Source: Halobaculum sp. XH14
GTDB taxonomy: Archaea; Halobacteriota; Halobacteria; Halobacteriales; Haloferacaceae
Direction: 5' to 3'
Assembly: GCF_032116555.1 (NCBI RefSeq)
Contig: NZ_CP134949.1
Span: 496,001 to 560,000 of the forward strand
DNA length: 64,000 nt
The notes beneath the pieces were generated by a model. The model was not told the origin of the DNA and ran no database searches. It worked only from the letters and a program-made list of their open reading frames with translations. Positions 42,512-51,118 of the stretch are shown here, piece after piece (within the stretch, counting starts at the first letter, position 1; every line of letters starts with the position of its first letter). Position numbers and translations under genes: made by a program.

Positions 42512-43330
42512 TCAGGAGGACTCGTACCGGAGGCCAAACTCGCGTTCCAGCGCCTCGAACCACTCGTCCTCCGTAACCGACTCCCCGGTTTCCTCCCCGT
42601 CCACGTTCCACGTCACCGAGTCCACGCGCAACTTCACGTGTCCCCCGGGTGTCGCAACCGAGACCACGGGGTCGCCCGTGAACGTCGACTCGGGCGCGCT
42701 CTGGAGGTAGTCACACGTCGCCTCGAAGTACGACAGCGAACGCGGCTCGTCGCTGAACAGGTACCGATCGGTCCACTCGTCACTCCCGGGCTCCCGGTAC
42801 TGGGTCAGGTACGTCTCGTCGGGGCGGTCGCTCTCGACGACGCGCCAGGCGTAGCCCGCCGCATCGACCACCACCGCGCCGTCGAGCGGCGTCGGGCGGC
42901 GCATCGTCGGCACGCCCATCCCCACGTCCACCAGATACCGACGGCCGTCCGGTTCGACGACGTTCGCGTGGTGGTTCGCGGGCGGGCGACCGGTCCCGTC
43001 GTCGCCGACGACCCTGGCGGCGACCCGGTCGACGTCGACGCCGAGGTCGGCGAGCAGCGCGTGGGCCAGGCCGTTGAGTTCGAAACAGAACCCGCCGCGC
43101 TCGCGCTCGACGATCTTCTCGTACAGGTGCGGCAGGTCGAGAACCACGCCCGCGCCGTCGTCGGATCCGTCGAACGGGTGACCGGTGACGGCGAGCGTCT
43201 CGAACGGCACCGAGCGGACGTGTGCCGTCTGGAGGCGCTCGATCGCGTCCAGGTCGGGCCCGCCCGGGGCGTGCCACGCCGGAGCGTCGGGGTCCAGCCC
43301 GATTCGAGTCAGGTAGCGGTCCGAATCCAT
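42512..43330 (-). CDS. Arylamine N-acetyltransferase
   Basis: A 272-residue enzyme that transfers acetyl from acetyl-CoA to arylamines or hydrazines. The catalytic triad is visible: Cys82 in R-G-G-F-C-F-E-L-N, His121 in N-H-H-A-N-V-V, and Asp135 in L-V-D-V-G-M-G. The N-terminus V-R-S-V-P-F-E-T-L is also typical. Length matches the family. ATG at 43330 gives the usual N-terminal helix; an upstream start 36 bases away is possible. Confidence 0.93.
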   Translation of the reverse strand: MDSDRYLTRIGLDPDAPAWHAPGGPDLDAIERLQTAHVRSVPFETLAVTGHPFDGSDDGAGVVLDLPHLYEKIVERERGGFCFELNGLAHALLADLGVDVDRVAARVVGDDGTGRPPANHHANVVEPDGRRYLVDVGMGVPTMRRPTPLDGAVVVDAAGYAWRVVESDRPDETYLTQYREPGSDEWTDRYLFSDEPRSLSYFEATCDYLQSAPESTFTGDPVVSVATPGGHVKLRVDSVTWNVDGEETGESVTEDEWFEALEREFGLRYESS

Positions 43331-43444
43331 GGTCGTCCCGGCCGGACCTACCGGGCCGACGGTCAAAAGCGGTCCCTGAACCTCGTTCCTGTAACGGGGC
43401 TGATCCGTCCGCGGAATCGGCGGACGTGACTCACTCCAGCGTGC

Positions 43445-44038
43445 TCACTCCAGGGTGCCGCGGACGTACGTCTGCTCGTGAGCCGGGAACACCTCGGCGA
43501 CGGCGTCGTCGCCGCCGTCCGCCCGGAGGAGTTCGCGGAGTTCGCCCTCGTAGTCCGACTTGGGGATCTCCTCGCTCGGGCCCGATTCGACCTCGAGCGT
43601 CTCCCCGACCAGCCGGTCGACCGCGTTGCGGCCGAACCCGGAGAGCGGGGCGATGTAGTCGACGCCGTGTCGGTCCTCCAGCGACTGGGCGAACGCCCGC
43701 GAGACGGAGGGGACGCGGTCGTCACGCCGTGTGCCGTCGGCGACGGCGTCGACGTCGAGCGCGGCGACCTCCTCCATGGCGTGCTCGTGGACCTGCTGGA
43801 TGCCGTTTCGGGGGTAGCCGTCCTCGCGCATCGTCTCGACTGCCTCCGCGGCGACCTCGGGGTCGAGTTCGTGCGTCTCGAACGGGAAGCCGAGCGCCGC
43901 GGCCGCCTGGCGCGCGTGCTCGTGGTCGTCGGTGACGTCGAAGTGGGCCGTGACGAGCCGGACGTCGTAGAAGCCGTCGAGGACGAGCGCCGCGAGCGAG
44001 GAGTCCTTCCCGCCGCTGTAGAGGAGCGCGAGTTCCAT
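43445..44038 (-). CDS. PP-loop (alpha-hydrolase) ATPase, DUF7411-like
   Basis: A 197-residue ATP-binding protein of the adenine-nucleotide-alpha-hydrolase fold. The PP-loop S-G-G-K-D-S-S is at 9-15, and D-G-T-R-R-D-D-R-V-P-S near 101-111 and P-L-S-G-F-G-R near 131 are conserved. Such enzymes adenylate a substrate, often in tRNA or cofactor modification; the substrate here is unknown. Its ATG directly follows the PDCD5 stop, so the two are one operon. Confidence 0.82.
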   Translation of the reverse strand: MELALLYSGGKDSSLAALVLDGFYDVRLVTAHFDVTDDHEHARQAAAALGFPFETHELDPEVAAEAVETMREDGYPRNGIQQVHEHAMEEVAALDVDAVADGTRRDDRVPSVSRAFAQSLEDRHGVDYIAPLSGFGRNAVDRLVGETLEVESGPSEEIPKSDYEGELRELLRADGGDDAVAEVFPAHEQTYVRGTLE

Positions 44039-44389
44039 TCAGCGGCGGCGGATGTCGAAGCTCTTCTGCTCGGGCTGGAGTTCGCGCAGCAGCGACTTCA
44101 TCTGCTCCTCGTCGATGCGGTCCTGGATGCGCCCGCTCTTGGCCAGCGCCGTGACCTGCTGTTTCACCTGCTTGGCGAAGTCGGGCTTGCTCATCTCGAC
44201 GGCGTTGAGCCGCTGGCGCGCGCCGTCGGTGAGGTACTGTTTGAGCAGCGCGTCCTGCTGTTGCTGGGCGCGCTCCTGGGCGGCCTGCTGGGCCTCCTGG
44301 TCGCCTTCGCCGCCGGCCTGTTCCTGAAGCTCCTGCATCTTCTGCTCCCGGAGCTCCTCCAGTCGCTCGTCGTCGGGGGTTTCGCTCAT
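44039..44389 (-). CDS. PDCD5-family DNA-binding protein
   Basis: A 116-residue protein of the archaeal/eukaryotic PDCD5 family. It has a coiled-coil N-terminus rich in Glu and Gln (about 5-48), the three-helix core with [11 protein letters not shown] and the end [16 protein letters not shown]. It is the first gene of a pair with the PP-loop ATPase. On the minus strand a T-rich CGTTTTGGCC about 26-35 bases before the ATG fits a leaderless promoter. Confidence 0.93.
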   Translation of the reverse strand: MSETPDDERLEELREQKMQELQEQAGGEGDQEAQQAAQERAQQQQDALLKQYLTDGARQRLNAVEMSKPDFAKQVKQQVTALAKSGRIQDRIDEEQMKSLLRELQPEQKSFDIRRR

Positions 44390-44739
44390 GCTGGGTGTGC
44401 GTTACTGTGGCGCGGCCAAAACGATTGCGGGTGAGGCGTGGATGGTGTGGGGAGAGTTGGTACGCGGGCGGTCACCGTCGCTTCTGCTCCGTCGGCTCAT
44501 TCTCCTCGATGCAGTTCCGGAAACTCCCGGCCACTCTTGGCTCCCGGTGTGCGGTCTTCGGTCCTGGCTTGGTCGTCGTGGCGGTCGAAACGACGACCAA
44601 ACAACCGCAGAAGCCGACAGCCACGGGAGTCCGCGAGGCGACTCACGTCGTAACATCGCGACCGACCGAACCCACCGACTCCGAAGGAAGAAACGGAAGA
44701 ACCACGACCTTAAACCACGTCACGCGAATACTCCGACCC
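44390..44739 (+). other. Gene-free promoter region between PDCD5 and hisS
   Basis: This divergent gap holds the minus-strand PDCD5 promoter near 44415-44424 and the hisS promoter near 44709. Its middle has GC-rich stretches faintly like the composite repeat (CTCTTGGCTCCCGGTG near 44535) but none of the conserved modules is complete, so I do not call a copy. No gene is seen. Confidence 0.45.
44709..44716 (+). promoter_or_regulatory. TATA box of hisS
   Basis: CTTAAACC lies 24-31 bases before the hisS ATG at 44740, as expected for a leaderless transcript. Confidence 0.65.
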
Positions 44740-46056
44740 ATGCCCACCTACGAGCGCCTGAAGGGGTTCCGCGACTTCTACGCCCCCGAGATGGCCGCGC
44801 GCCGCGAGGTCATCGACACGATCGAGGACGTCGCGCGGCGCTACGGCTTCCGGGAGATCGACACGCCGCGGCTCGAACGCGCCGAGATGTGGACCGACAA
44901 GAGCGGCGACGACATCGTCGACGAACTGTACGCGTTCGAGGACCACGGCGGCCGCCACGTCACGCTCGCCCCGGAACTGACGCCGACCGTCGCGCGGATG
45001 TACGCCGCGAAGGCCCAGGAGCTGTCCAAGCCCGTCAAGTGGGTATCGACCCGGCCGTTCTGGCGCTACGAGCAGGTCCAGCAGGGCCGCTTCCGCGAGT
45101 TCCACCAGACGAACGTCGACGTCTTCGGCTCCGCGGAACCCGAGGCCGACGCCGAGGTGCTCGCCGTCGCGGCCGACGCGCTCACCGGCCTCGGCCTGAC
45201 GCCCGAGGACTTCGAGTTCCGCGTCTCCCACCGCGACATCCTCGGGAGCCTCCTGCGCTCGTTCGACGCCCAGGTCGACGTGACCGCCGCCATCCGCGCG
45301 GTGGACAAGTCCGAGAAGGTCGACGAGGACGAGTATCTCGGCCTGCTGTACGACGCCGGCCTGTCGTACGACCAGGCGCGCGAGTTCGACTCGCTGCTCG
45401 ACGTCCGCGACCCGGCGACCCTCGACGAACTCACCGAGTTCGCGCCCGACGCCGAGGGGCTCGCGGACGCGGTCGAGAACCTCCGTGCGGTGCTCGCTGC
45501 CGCCGAGGACTTCGGCGTCGGCGAGCACTGCGACCTCTCGCTCCGGACCGCGCGGGGGCTGGACTACTACACCGGCGCCGTCTTCGAGTGCTTCGACTCG
45601 ACGGGCGAGGTGTCCCGCTCGGTGTTCGGCGGCGGGCGCTACGACGACCTCATCGAGGAGTTCGGCGGCCAGCCCACCCCCGCGGTCGGCGTCGCGCCGG
45701 GCCACGCCCCGCTCGCCCTGCTGCTCGAACGCGCCGGCGTCCTCCCCGACGCGGAGCTCTCGACCGACTACTACGTGCTCGGGGTCGGGGACACCCGCGA
45801 CGTGGCGGCGCGGGTCGCACGGGACCTCCGCGCGGGCGGCAACGTCGTCGAGTCGGACGTCGCCGGTCGGAGCTTCGGCGCGCAGATGGGCTACGCGGAC
45901 TCGGTGAACGCCGAGACGGTCGTCATCGTCGGCGAGCAGGACCTGGCAGACGGGAACGTGACGGTCAAGGACATGGGGTCGGGCGAGCAGACGACCGCGC
46001 CGGTCGAGGAGTTCCCCGGCGGACTGGAGCGGCCGACGTACGACGACTTCGCGTGA
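44740..46056 (+). CDS. hisS: Histidyl-tRNA synthetase
   Basis: A 438-residue class II synthetase that charges tRNA-His. It has L-K-G-F-R-D-F-Y near residue 6, motif 2 R-P-F-W-R-Y-E-Q-V-Q-Q-G-R-F-R-E-F, the His-specific G-L-D-Y-Y-T-G-A-V-F-E near 270 and motif 3 A-V-G-V-A-P-G-H-A near 322. The anticodon-binding domain covers the last 95 residues. The ATG at 44740 fits the upstream TATA; longer frames are non-coding. Confidence 0.95.
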   Translation: MPTYERLKGFRDFYAPEMAARREVIDTIEDVARRYGFREIDTPRLERAEMWTDKSGDDIVDELYAFEDHGGRHVTLAPELTPTVARMYAAKAQELSKPVKWVSTRPFWRYEQVQQGRFREFHQTNVDVFGSAEPEADAEVLAVAADALTGLGLTPEDFEFRVSHRDILGSLLRSFDAQVDVTAAIRAVDKSEKVDEDEYLGLLYDAGLSYDQAREFDSLLDVRDPATLDELTEFAPDAEGLADAVENLRAVLAAAEDFGVGEHCDLSLRTARGLDYYTGAVFECFDSTGEVSRSVFGGGRYDDLIEEFGGQPTPAVGVAPGHAPLALLLERAGVLPDAELSTDYYVLGVGDTRDVAARVARDLRAGGNVVESDVAGRSFGAQMGYADSVNAETVVIVGEQDLADGNVTVKDMGSGEQTTAPVEEFPGGLERPTYDDFA

Positions 46057-46159
46057 TTAGTCAGGTTTGGGGGGCTATGGGTTGTTGCAGCCTTCGTTGA
46101 GTCGTTCTCGAACGGCCCCAAGGCGCTTGGCTTCGGTGCAGGTCCGGTAGTCGTGGCGC

Positions 46160-46430
46160 ACCCCTCGAAAGGCCCCCGCGGCGCTCGGCTCCCACGAACC
46201 GCGCTGCGCTCCTCGTCACTCGCGTTGCTCGCTCCTGTGGTGCTTGCGGGTTCGGGGTTCGCCGAGAGCCGCGGCCCCTTTCAGTCCCACCCTCCGCACG
46301 GCACCGCACCTCACCCTCCCCAGCCTCCTGTGCTCCTCGGTTCACTCGCTTCGCTCGTTCACCTGCGGTGCTCGTCCCTCGCGCGCGTCGCCTCGCCCCT
46401 TGGGGGCTCGCCGTCACGCGCGCCGTCCGG
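46160..46430 (+). repeat. Composite intergenic repeat, copy H (full, with hairpin)
   Basis: The best full copy in forward orientation, between hisS and truA. Order: CTCGAAAGGCCCCCGCGG (module 1), hairpin with arms 46176-46189 and 46262-46275 (13 of 14 paired), CGGCCCCTTTCAGTCCCACC (module 3, 46273-46292), CTCACCCTCCCCAGCCTCCT, GGTGCTCGTCCCTCGCGCGC (module 4) and GTCACGCGCGCCGTCCGG at the end. Similar in order to the reverse complement of copy A. Confidence 0.85.
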
Positions 46431-46479
46431 CTGGTTCCCATCCACGTCGCCTAAGTCGGACGCCCGCCTGCCACGAATC

Positions 46480-47301
46480 GTGCGCGCGTTCCGAGTCGCC
46501 TACGACGGCCGGCCGTTCTACGGCTTCCAGCGCCAGCCGGACGTCCCGACCGTCGAGGGCGCGCTGTTCGACGCGCTCCGCGCGCTCGACGTACTGGAGG
46601 ACGACGATCGGAAGCCGCCCGGCTACGCCGCCGCCGGCCGCACCGACGCGGGCGTCTCCGCGGTCGCCCAGACGGTCGCGTTCGAACCCCCCGGCTGGCT
46701 GACGCCCCGCGCGTTCAACGCCGAACTCCCGGGCCGGATTCGCGTGTGGGCCAGCGCCGACGCCCCCGCCCAGTTCCACGCCACCCACGACGCGGCCGGG
46801 CGCGTCTACCGGTACCACCTCCACGCGCCCGCCGACGGGCCGGCCGGGTCGGACGCGCCGCTCGACCGGGCGCGCGACGCTGCCTCGCGGCTCTCGGGCG
46901 AACGCGACTTCCACAACCTGACGCCGGACGACGACGGGACGGTCCGGGAGCTCGACTGCTCGGTCGCCCGGGACGGGGAATTTCTGGTGGTTCGGGCCGC
47001 GGCTGGCGGGTTCCCGCGCCACTTCGTCCGAAAACTCGTCGGCGTCGTCCACGGCGCGGCGACGGGCCGGACCGGACCCGAGCGCGTCGACGCGGTGCTC
47101 GGCCCGGAGCCGCTGGCCGACGAGGCCGGCGTCCCGATGGCGTCGGCCGAACCGCTCGTGCTCGTCGGGGTCGACTACCCGGACCTCGACTTCGACCGTG
47201 ATTCGCAGGCAGCCGGGACGGTGGCGGACGTCTTCGGGGCTGCACGGACGGACGGGCTCGTTCGCGCGCGCATCGCGGACGAGGTTCTCGACGGCGTGTA
47301 A
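46480..47301 (+). CDS. truA: tRNA pseudouridine synthase A
   Basis: A 273-residue enzyme that converts uridines 38-40 of tRNA anticodon stems to pseudouridine. The N-terminus V-A-Y-D-G-R-P-F-Y-G-F-Q-R-Q-P is typical and the catalytic Asp56 is in A-G-R-T-D-A-G-V-S-A. Y-R-Y-H-L and R-H-F-V-R-K-L-V-G are also conserved. Translation most likely begins at GTG 46480, because upstream sequence is the composite repeat and a CTAAGT element lies about 25 bases before it. Confidence 0.93.
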   Translation: MRAFRVAYDGRPFYGFQRQPDVPTVEGALFDALRALDVLEDDDRKPPGYAAAGRTDAGVSAVAQTVAFEPPGWLTPRAFNAELPGRIRVWASADAPAQFHATHDAAGRVYRYHLHAPADGPAGSDAPLDRARDAASRLSGERDFHNLTPDDDGTVRELDCSVARDGEFLVVRAAAGGFPRHFVRKLVGVVHGAATGRTGPERVDAVLGPEPLADEAGVPMASAEPLVLVGVDYPDLDFDRDSQAAGTVADVFGAARTDGLVRARIADEVLDGV

Positions 47302-47334
47302 GCCTGAACTGCCGGGTCGCCCGGCCGCCCGACT

Positions 47335-48663
47335 CTACTCCCAGCTCTCGGGCCAGAGCCCGGCGGCCTTCATCCCGGGCTCGAACGCCGCCTCCCTGAA
47401 CGCCGCCTCCAGGTCGTACTCGTCGAGCGCCGGCACCTCGACGGGCTCGCGGGCGAGTTCCCGCACCAGCAGCGCGGCGAGGATCCCGTGCTCGCGGACG
47501 TTCCGGTCGTCCACCTTGTCCCGCGTGTCCGCGTGTGTGTGCCCCCAGCCGCGACCGCGCTCGCCGCTGTCCGAGTGGAGCTGCAGCGCGGGAACACCCC
47601 CGCGGACGAACGGCCACTGGTCCGAGAACGGGTGCGGCTCCTCGCGCACCTCGATCGGCTGGCGGGTCCGTTCCTCGATCCGTCGGGCGACGTCGGCGGT
47701 CGCCTCGGAGGTGTGGCTCATCGCGACGAGGTCGCGGAACCGCCCCGCGCCGTCGACGTTGACGACTGCCTTCACCGAGTCGAAGTCGGTCTCGGCGGCG
47801 AGGTGTTCCGAGCCGAGCAGCCCCGTCTCCTCGCAGCCGACCGCGCCGAACCGGACGCCGACGTCGAGGTCGATCGCGGCCAGGACGCGGGCGGCGACCA
47901 GCAGCGTGGCGATCCCGCAGCCGTTGTCGAGCGCGCCCTCCGCGATGTCGTGTGCGTCGTAGTGGGCGAGCAGCAGCACCGACTCGTCCGTGTCCGGGCC
48001 GACCCGGCCCAGGACGTTTCGGCTCTCGCCCGGCACGGTCTCCGCCTCGACGCTCAGTTCCACCTCGCCGTCCGCGTCGGCGTACTCCGTGAGCCACGCG
48101 CCCGTCTCCTTGCTCACGCCGACCGCCGGGATCGACGCCTCCTCGCCGAACGTCAGCGACCCCGTCGGCGGAAGCTGACCGGGCACGTGGTTGACGAAGA
48201 CGAACGCCACCGCGCCGGCGTCGGCCGCGTAGCCGTACTTCTCCATCCGGTGGACGAATCGGCCGCCCGAGGGCGTCGTCGTGCTCGCGACCGCGACCTT
48301 GCCCTCGACGTCGACCTCGTCGATCTCGGCGGGCGTGCCGTAGCCGACGTCGACCAGTTCGCCCGAAACTTCCCCGGCGGGACTGTACGGCAGCGCGATC
48401 GCCTCGAACTCGCGGCCGTCGGGCGAGACGAGGTGCAGGTCCGTCGTGCCGCGTCGCCACTCGTTGACGGCGAAGGGCCGTTCGCGCACCCGATCCAGGC
48501 CGGCGTCCTCGAAGGCCTCCGCGACGAGCGCGGCCGCGCGAGCCTCCCCCTCGCTGCCGCCCATCCGGTTCCCGATGGCGGTGAGGTCGGTGAGGAACGC
48601 CCAGGGTCGATCGTCGAGCCACGCGCGTCCCACGGCGTCGGCGGTGTCGTCCTCGAGTTCCAT
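47335..48663 (-). CDS. M28-family zinc aminopeptidase with PA domain
   Basis: A 442-residue co-catalytic zinc peptidase. The first metal ligands are in L-L-A-H-Y-D-A-H-D, then L-D-N-G, C-E-E-T-G-L-L-G-S (catalytic Glu), N-V-D-G-A-G and a final His in G-W-G-H-T-H-A-D-T. A PA-type insert (about 100-190) precedes the catalytic part. No signal peptide is seen, so it is probably cytoplasmic. ATG at 48663 starts M-E-L-E-D-D. Confidence 0.9.
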   Translation of the reverse strand: MELEDDTADAVGRAWLDDRPWAFLTDLTAIGNRMGGSEGEARAAALVAEAFEDAGLDRVRERPFAVNEWRRGTTDLHLVSPDGREFEAIALPYSPAGEVSGELVDVGYGTPAEIDEVDVEGKVAVASTTTPSGGRFVHRMEKYGYAADAGAVAFVFVNHVPGQLPPTGSLTFGEEASIPAVGVSKETGAWLTEYADADGEVELSVEAETVPGESRNVLGRVGPDTDESVLLLAHYDAHDIAEGALDNGCGIATLLVAARVLAAIDLDVGVRFGAVGCEETGLLGSEHLAAETDFDSVKAVVNVDGAGRFRDLVAMSHTSEATADVARRIEERTRQPIEVREEPHPFSDQWPFVRGGVPALQLHSDSGERGRGWGHTHADTRDKVDDRNVREHGILAALLVRELAREPVEVPALDEYDLEAAFREAAFEPGMKAAGLWPESWE

Positions 48664-48747
48664 ATGTACGGGGTCCGTCACCGGCGCAAAAAGTCCGCGG
48701 GTGGCGGGGAACCGCGCCGCCGGCACGTCTCGCTCGCGTGACCGGTT

Positions 48748-49992
48748 TCAGAGCTCGCCGGCGATCGCGTCCGCGACGGCCTCGCGATCGAACAGCCGTT
48801 CGCCGGCCGGGATCTCCGGGTACGGCTCGCCGTCGACGTAGCCCGGCCACTCGCCGAACGCGTCGGGATAGAGCTGCTTTGCGGCCATCTCGGTCTGGAA
48901 CAGGTTGAGGATCGGGCCCTGCCGGCGCGCCCCCTGCGTGTAGACGCGCCCCTCCCGGACGGCCGTGATCTCCCGCGTGACCTCGTCGTCCTCGAGCCCG
49001 CTCCTGATCTCGGCGATGTCGTGGTACTCCGTCATCGGGCCGAGCACGAGGAGCACGTCCGGATCCGCCTCCAGCAGCAGTTCGTCGTTCAGCGTGATGT
49101 TCCGCCCGTCGTCGCCGTACCCGTCCCCGACGGCGTCGGCGAGCGCGTCGGTCGCGCCCAGCGGCCGGGTGTGTGCGGCGTAGTAGCCGGGGTAGTTCAG
49201 CTTGTACCCCCACATGCCGTCGTCGCTCGTCGAGAACAGCACCTGGGCCGCGCTCGGCCGCTCGTCCGCGGGCGGCAGGTTCGACTCGATCTCGCCCATC
49301 ATCGAGTCCCGGACGGCCGCGAGCGCCTCGTACCGCTCGGTCTCCCGGAACACCTCGGCGACCCTGCCGAAGATCTCCCAGAGGTCGTAGTACTCGTACT
49401 CCTCGCCCCACCCCGCCGGCGGGGACTGCCGGGTCCCGCTGAGCGTGTTGCCGAACCACGGCGCGACGTTGCGCTCGATCTCCGCGAGGTCGTCCTCGTC
49501 CCACCCGTCCGCGGTGGCGACCTTCGCCGGGTCGGCGAGGTGGACGTCGCTGTCGAGTTCGTACAGCTTCTCCTTGGTCGGCGGCCATGAGGAGTACAGC
49601 CCCTCCCAGTCGACCGAGACGCCGTCGAGTCGCTCCAGGAACTTGGTGTACAGCGACTGGGTGTACCCCGGCGCGTGCATCGCGTTGACCGCGTCGCCGC
49701 GGCCGAGCGCGAGCACCATGTCGGTGTGGTGGCTGAGGATCGTGAACACGTCCTCGGGGACCGACTCGAACTCGACCTCGCCGGCCGGCGCCATCGTGAC
49801 CGTGTACGACTCGTCCCCGGCCGCGGTCCCGGTGGCCGTCGCCGTGTCGGTGGCAGTGGCCGGCGAATCGGGCGTCGACCCCGCTCGGTCGCCGGTACAG
49901 CCCGCGAACAGTCCGCCGCCGATGACGGTGCCGCCGTACTTTACGCAGTCGCGCCGCGTCGGTGCGCCCTCGTCGTCCGCTTCGGATCCCAT
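48748..49992 (-). CDS. ABC transporter substrate-binding lipoprotein, iron/siderophore type (paralogue 1)
   Basis: A 414-residue Tat-exported lipoprotein. The signal T-R-R-D-C-V-K-Y-G-G is followed by a lipobox F-A-G-C (Cys32) and a Thr-rich spacer. The rest matches the periplasmic-binding fold for Fe(III)-siderophore or cobalamin, with D-V-F-T-I-L-S-H-H-T-D-M, W-F-G-N-T-L and N-L-F-Q-T-E-M-A-A-K-Q-L. It shares the same signal layout and C-terminal motifs with the gene at 52499. No permease or ATPase gene is nearby. Two iron-box-like sites flank its TATA (49996-50009 and 50033-50046). Confidence 0.88.
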   Translation of the reverse strand: MGSEADDEGAPTRRDCVKYGGTVIGGGLFAGCTGDRAGSTPDSPATATDTATATGTAAGDESYTVTMAPAGEVEFESVPEDVFTILSHHTDMVLALGRGDAVNAMHAPGYTQSLYTKFLERLDGVSVDWEGLYSSWPPTKEKLYELDSDVHLADPAKVATADGWDEDDLAEIERNVAPWFGNTLSGTRQSPPAGWGEEYEYYDLWEIFGRVAEVFRETERYEALAAVRDSMMGEIESNLPPADERPSAAQVLFSTSDDGMWGYKLNYPGYYAAHTRPLGATDALADAVGDGYGDDGRNITLNDELLLEADPDVLLVLGPMTEYHDIAEIRSGLEDDEVTREITAVREGRVYTQGARRQGPILNLFQTEMAAKQLYPDAFGEWPGYVDGEPYPEIPAGERLFDREAVADAIAGEL

Positions 49993-49995
49993 GGT

Positions 49996-50009
49996 TTAGG
50001 CTCACCAAA
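49996..50009 (-). promoter_or_regulatory. DtxR/Idr-like iron box A of SBP paralogue 1
   Basis: On the plus strand TTAGG-CTCA-CCAAA matches TTAGG-N4-CCTAA with one mismatch. It lies between the TATA (near 50012-50020) and the ATG at 49992, so a bound repressor would block initiation. Confidence 0.6.
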
Positions 50010-50011
50010 AC

Positions 50012-50020
50012 AGTTGAAAT
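50012..50020 (-). promoter_or_regulatory. TATA-like element of SBP paralogue 1
   Basis: On the minus strand TATTTCAAC lies 20-28 bases before the ATG at 49992, between the two iron boxes. Confidence 0.5.
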
Positions 50021-50032
50021 AGGTTCCGGATT

Positions 50033-50046
50033 TTAGGCGGTCCGAA
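50033..50046 (-). promoter_or_regulatory. DtxR/Idr-like iron box B of SBP paralogue 1
   Basis: On the plus strand TTAGG-CGGT-CCGAA matches the same pattern with one mismatch, 37 bases (centre to centre) from box A, just upstream of the TATA. Confidence 0.55.
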
Positions 50047-50072
50047 ATCCTTCGCCCGTTCCGACCGCCCGA

Positions 50073-51116
50073 TCAGCGCTCGGACCACCTCCGGGCGCTC
50101 CCGTCGGTCACGTTCTCGAAGTGGTACCTGACGCCGAGCGCGACGGGCGCGGCGATCAGGCCGGCGACGCCGACGCCCGCGCCGACGCCCCGCCAGGTCA
50201 GTTCCCCGACCGGCCCTTCACCCACGAGGACGACGCCGCGCATCCCGCGGTCGCCGTACGCCGAGCACTCGTACTTCGAGAGGCCGTCGCCCCCGAACTC
50301 CACCGCGAACACGCTCCCCTCGCCCCGGCCCTGCTCGCTGGCGTATCCGAGCGTCTCGTCGACGACGTCGTACGGACCCTCGGTGCCGACCCACTCCCAG
50401 CGCACGACCGTCCCGGGGTCGACGTGGACGGCGGCGGGTTCGAAGGCGAACTGGCCGCCGTTGCCCGACGCGCCGACCTCGACGGTCACCTCGTCCTCGC
50501 CGCGCCGGTCGGCGACCCCGCGGTAGTTGTCGGTGTCGTCGAGCCAGCCGTCGAACGAGCGCATCGGGCCCAGTTGCTCGGGTTCAGGCGTGCTCGTCGG
50601 GGTCCCCGCGGGGCTCCCCGTCGAACTGCCGGGGAGCGTGACCTCCACGTCGCCGACGACCAGCGCGCCGCGCATCCCCATCGCCCGGTGGGGGGCACAG
50701 GCGTACCGGACGACGCCGGCCGAGGCGGGCGTCCGGACGAACGTCTCGCCCGCCTCGCCGTGGTACTCCGACTCGAAGGACCCGTCGCTCGCGACGACGT
50801 TGTGGCTGCCGCCGTTCCCGGTCCACTCCCAGGTCACCTCGGTCCCCGGGTCGACCCGGAGTACGGGCGGGCCAAAGCCCAGCGCGCCGCCGTTCCCGTC
50901 CGCGCCGACGGCGACCGTCACGGCGTCCCGACCCCGCTCGTCGACGACCCGCGTCGCGTTGTCGGTCGAGGAGAGCCACTCCGTGAGGTCGACAGGTCCC
51001 TCCTGGGCCGCGCTCGCCCGGCGCGGCAGGAGTCCCGCCCCGAGGGCTGCTCCCGCCCCGACCAGTACCGTCCGTCTGGCGTAGCCGCGTCCCGTCCGTC
51101 CGGCGTGGTCCGACAT
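50073..51116 (-). CDS. Tandem halocyanin (blue copper) membrane-anchored protein
   Basis: A 347-residue exported electron carrier. A Tat-type signal with R-R-T-V-L-V (about 14-36) is followed by two halocyanin domains and a C-terminal TM helix (about 312-332). Domain 1 keeps the type-1 copper ligands His105, Cys140, His143 and Met148. Domain 2 keeps Cys284 and Met292 but has Tyr249 and Tyr287 where His is expected, so it probably cannot hold a normal blue copper. A Thr/Pro-rich linker joins the domains. The gene starts two bases after the multicopper oxidase stop, so they are cotranscribed. Confidence 0.92.
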   Translation of the reverse strand: MSDHAGRTGRGYARRTVLVGAGAALGAGLLPRRASAAQEGPVDLTEWLSSTDNATRVVDERGRDAVTVAVGADGNGGALGFGPPVLRVDPGTEVTWEWTGNGGSHNVVASDGSFESEYHGEAGETFVRTPASAGVVRYACAPHRAMGMRGALVVGDVEVTLPGSSTGSPAGTPTSTPEPEQLGPMRSFDGWLDDTDNYRGVADRRGEDEVTVEVGASGNGGQFAFEPAAVHVDPGTVVRWEWVGTEGPYDVVDETLGYASEQGRGEGSVFAVEFGGDGLSKYECSAYGDRGMRGVVLVGEGPVGELTWRGVGAGVGVAGLIAAPVALGVRYHFENVTDGSARRWSER

Positions 51117-51118
51117 GG

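Noticed and set aside
44520-44600. Possible tenth repeat copy before hisS
   Set aside because: Only short GC-rich similarity is seen; none of the conserved modules is complete.
46715-50008. Very long open frames antisense to known genes (for example under truA, M28 peptidase and SBP paralogue 1)
   Set aside because: They oppose clear gene families, are Arg/Pro/Gly-rich and cross several genes; high G+C content explains their length.
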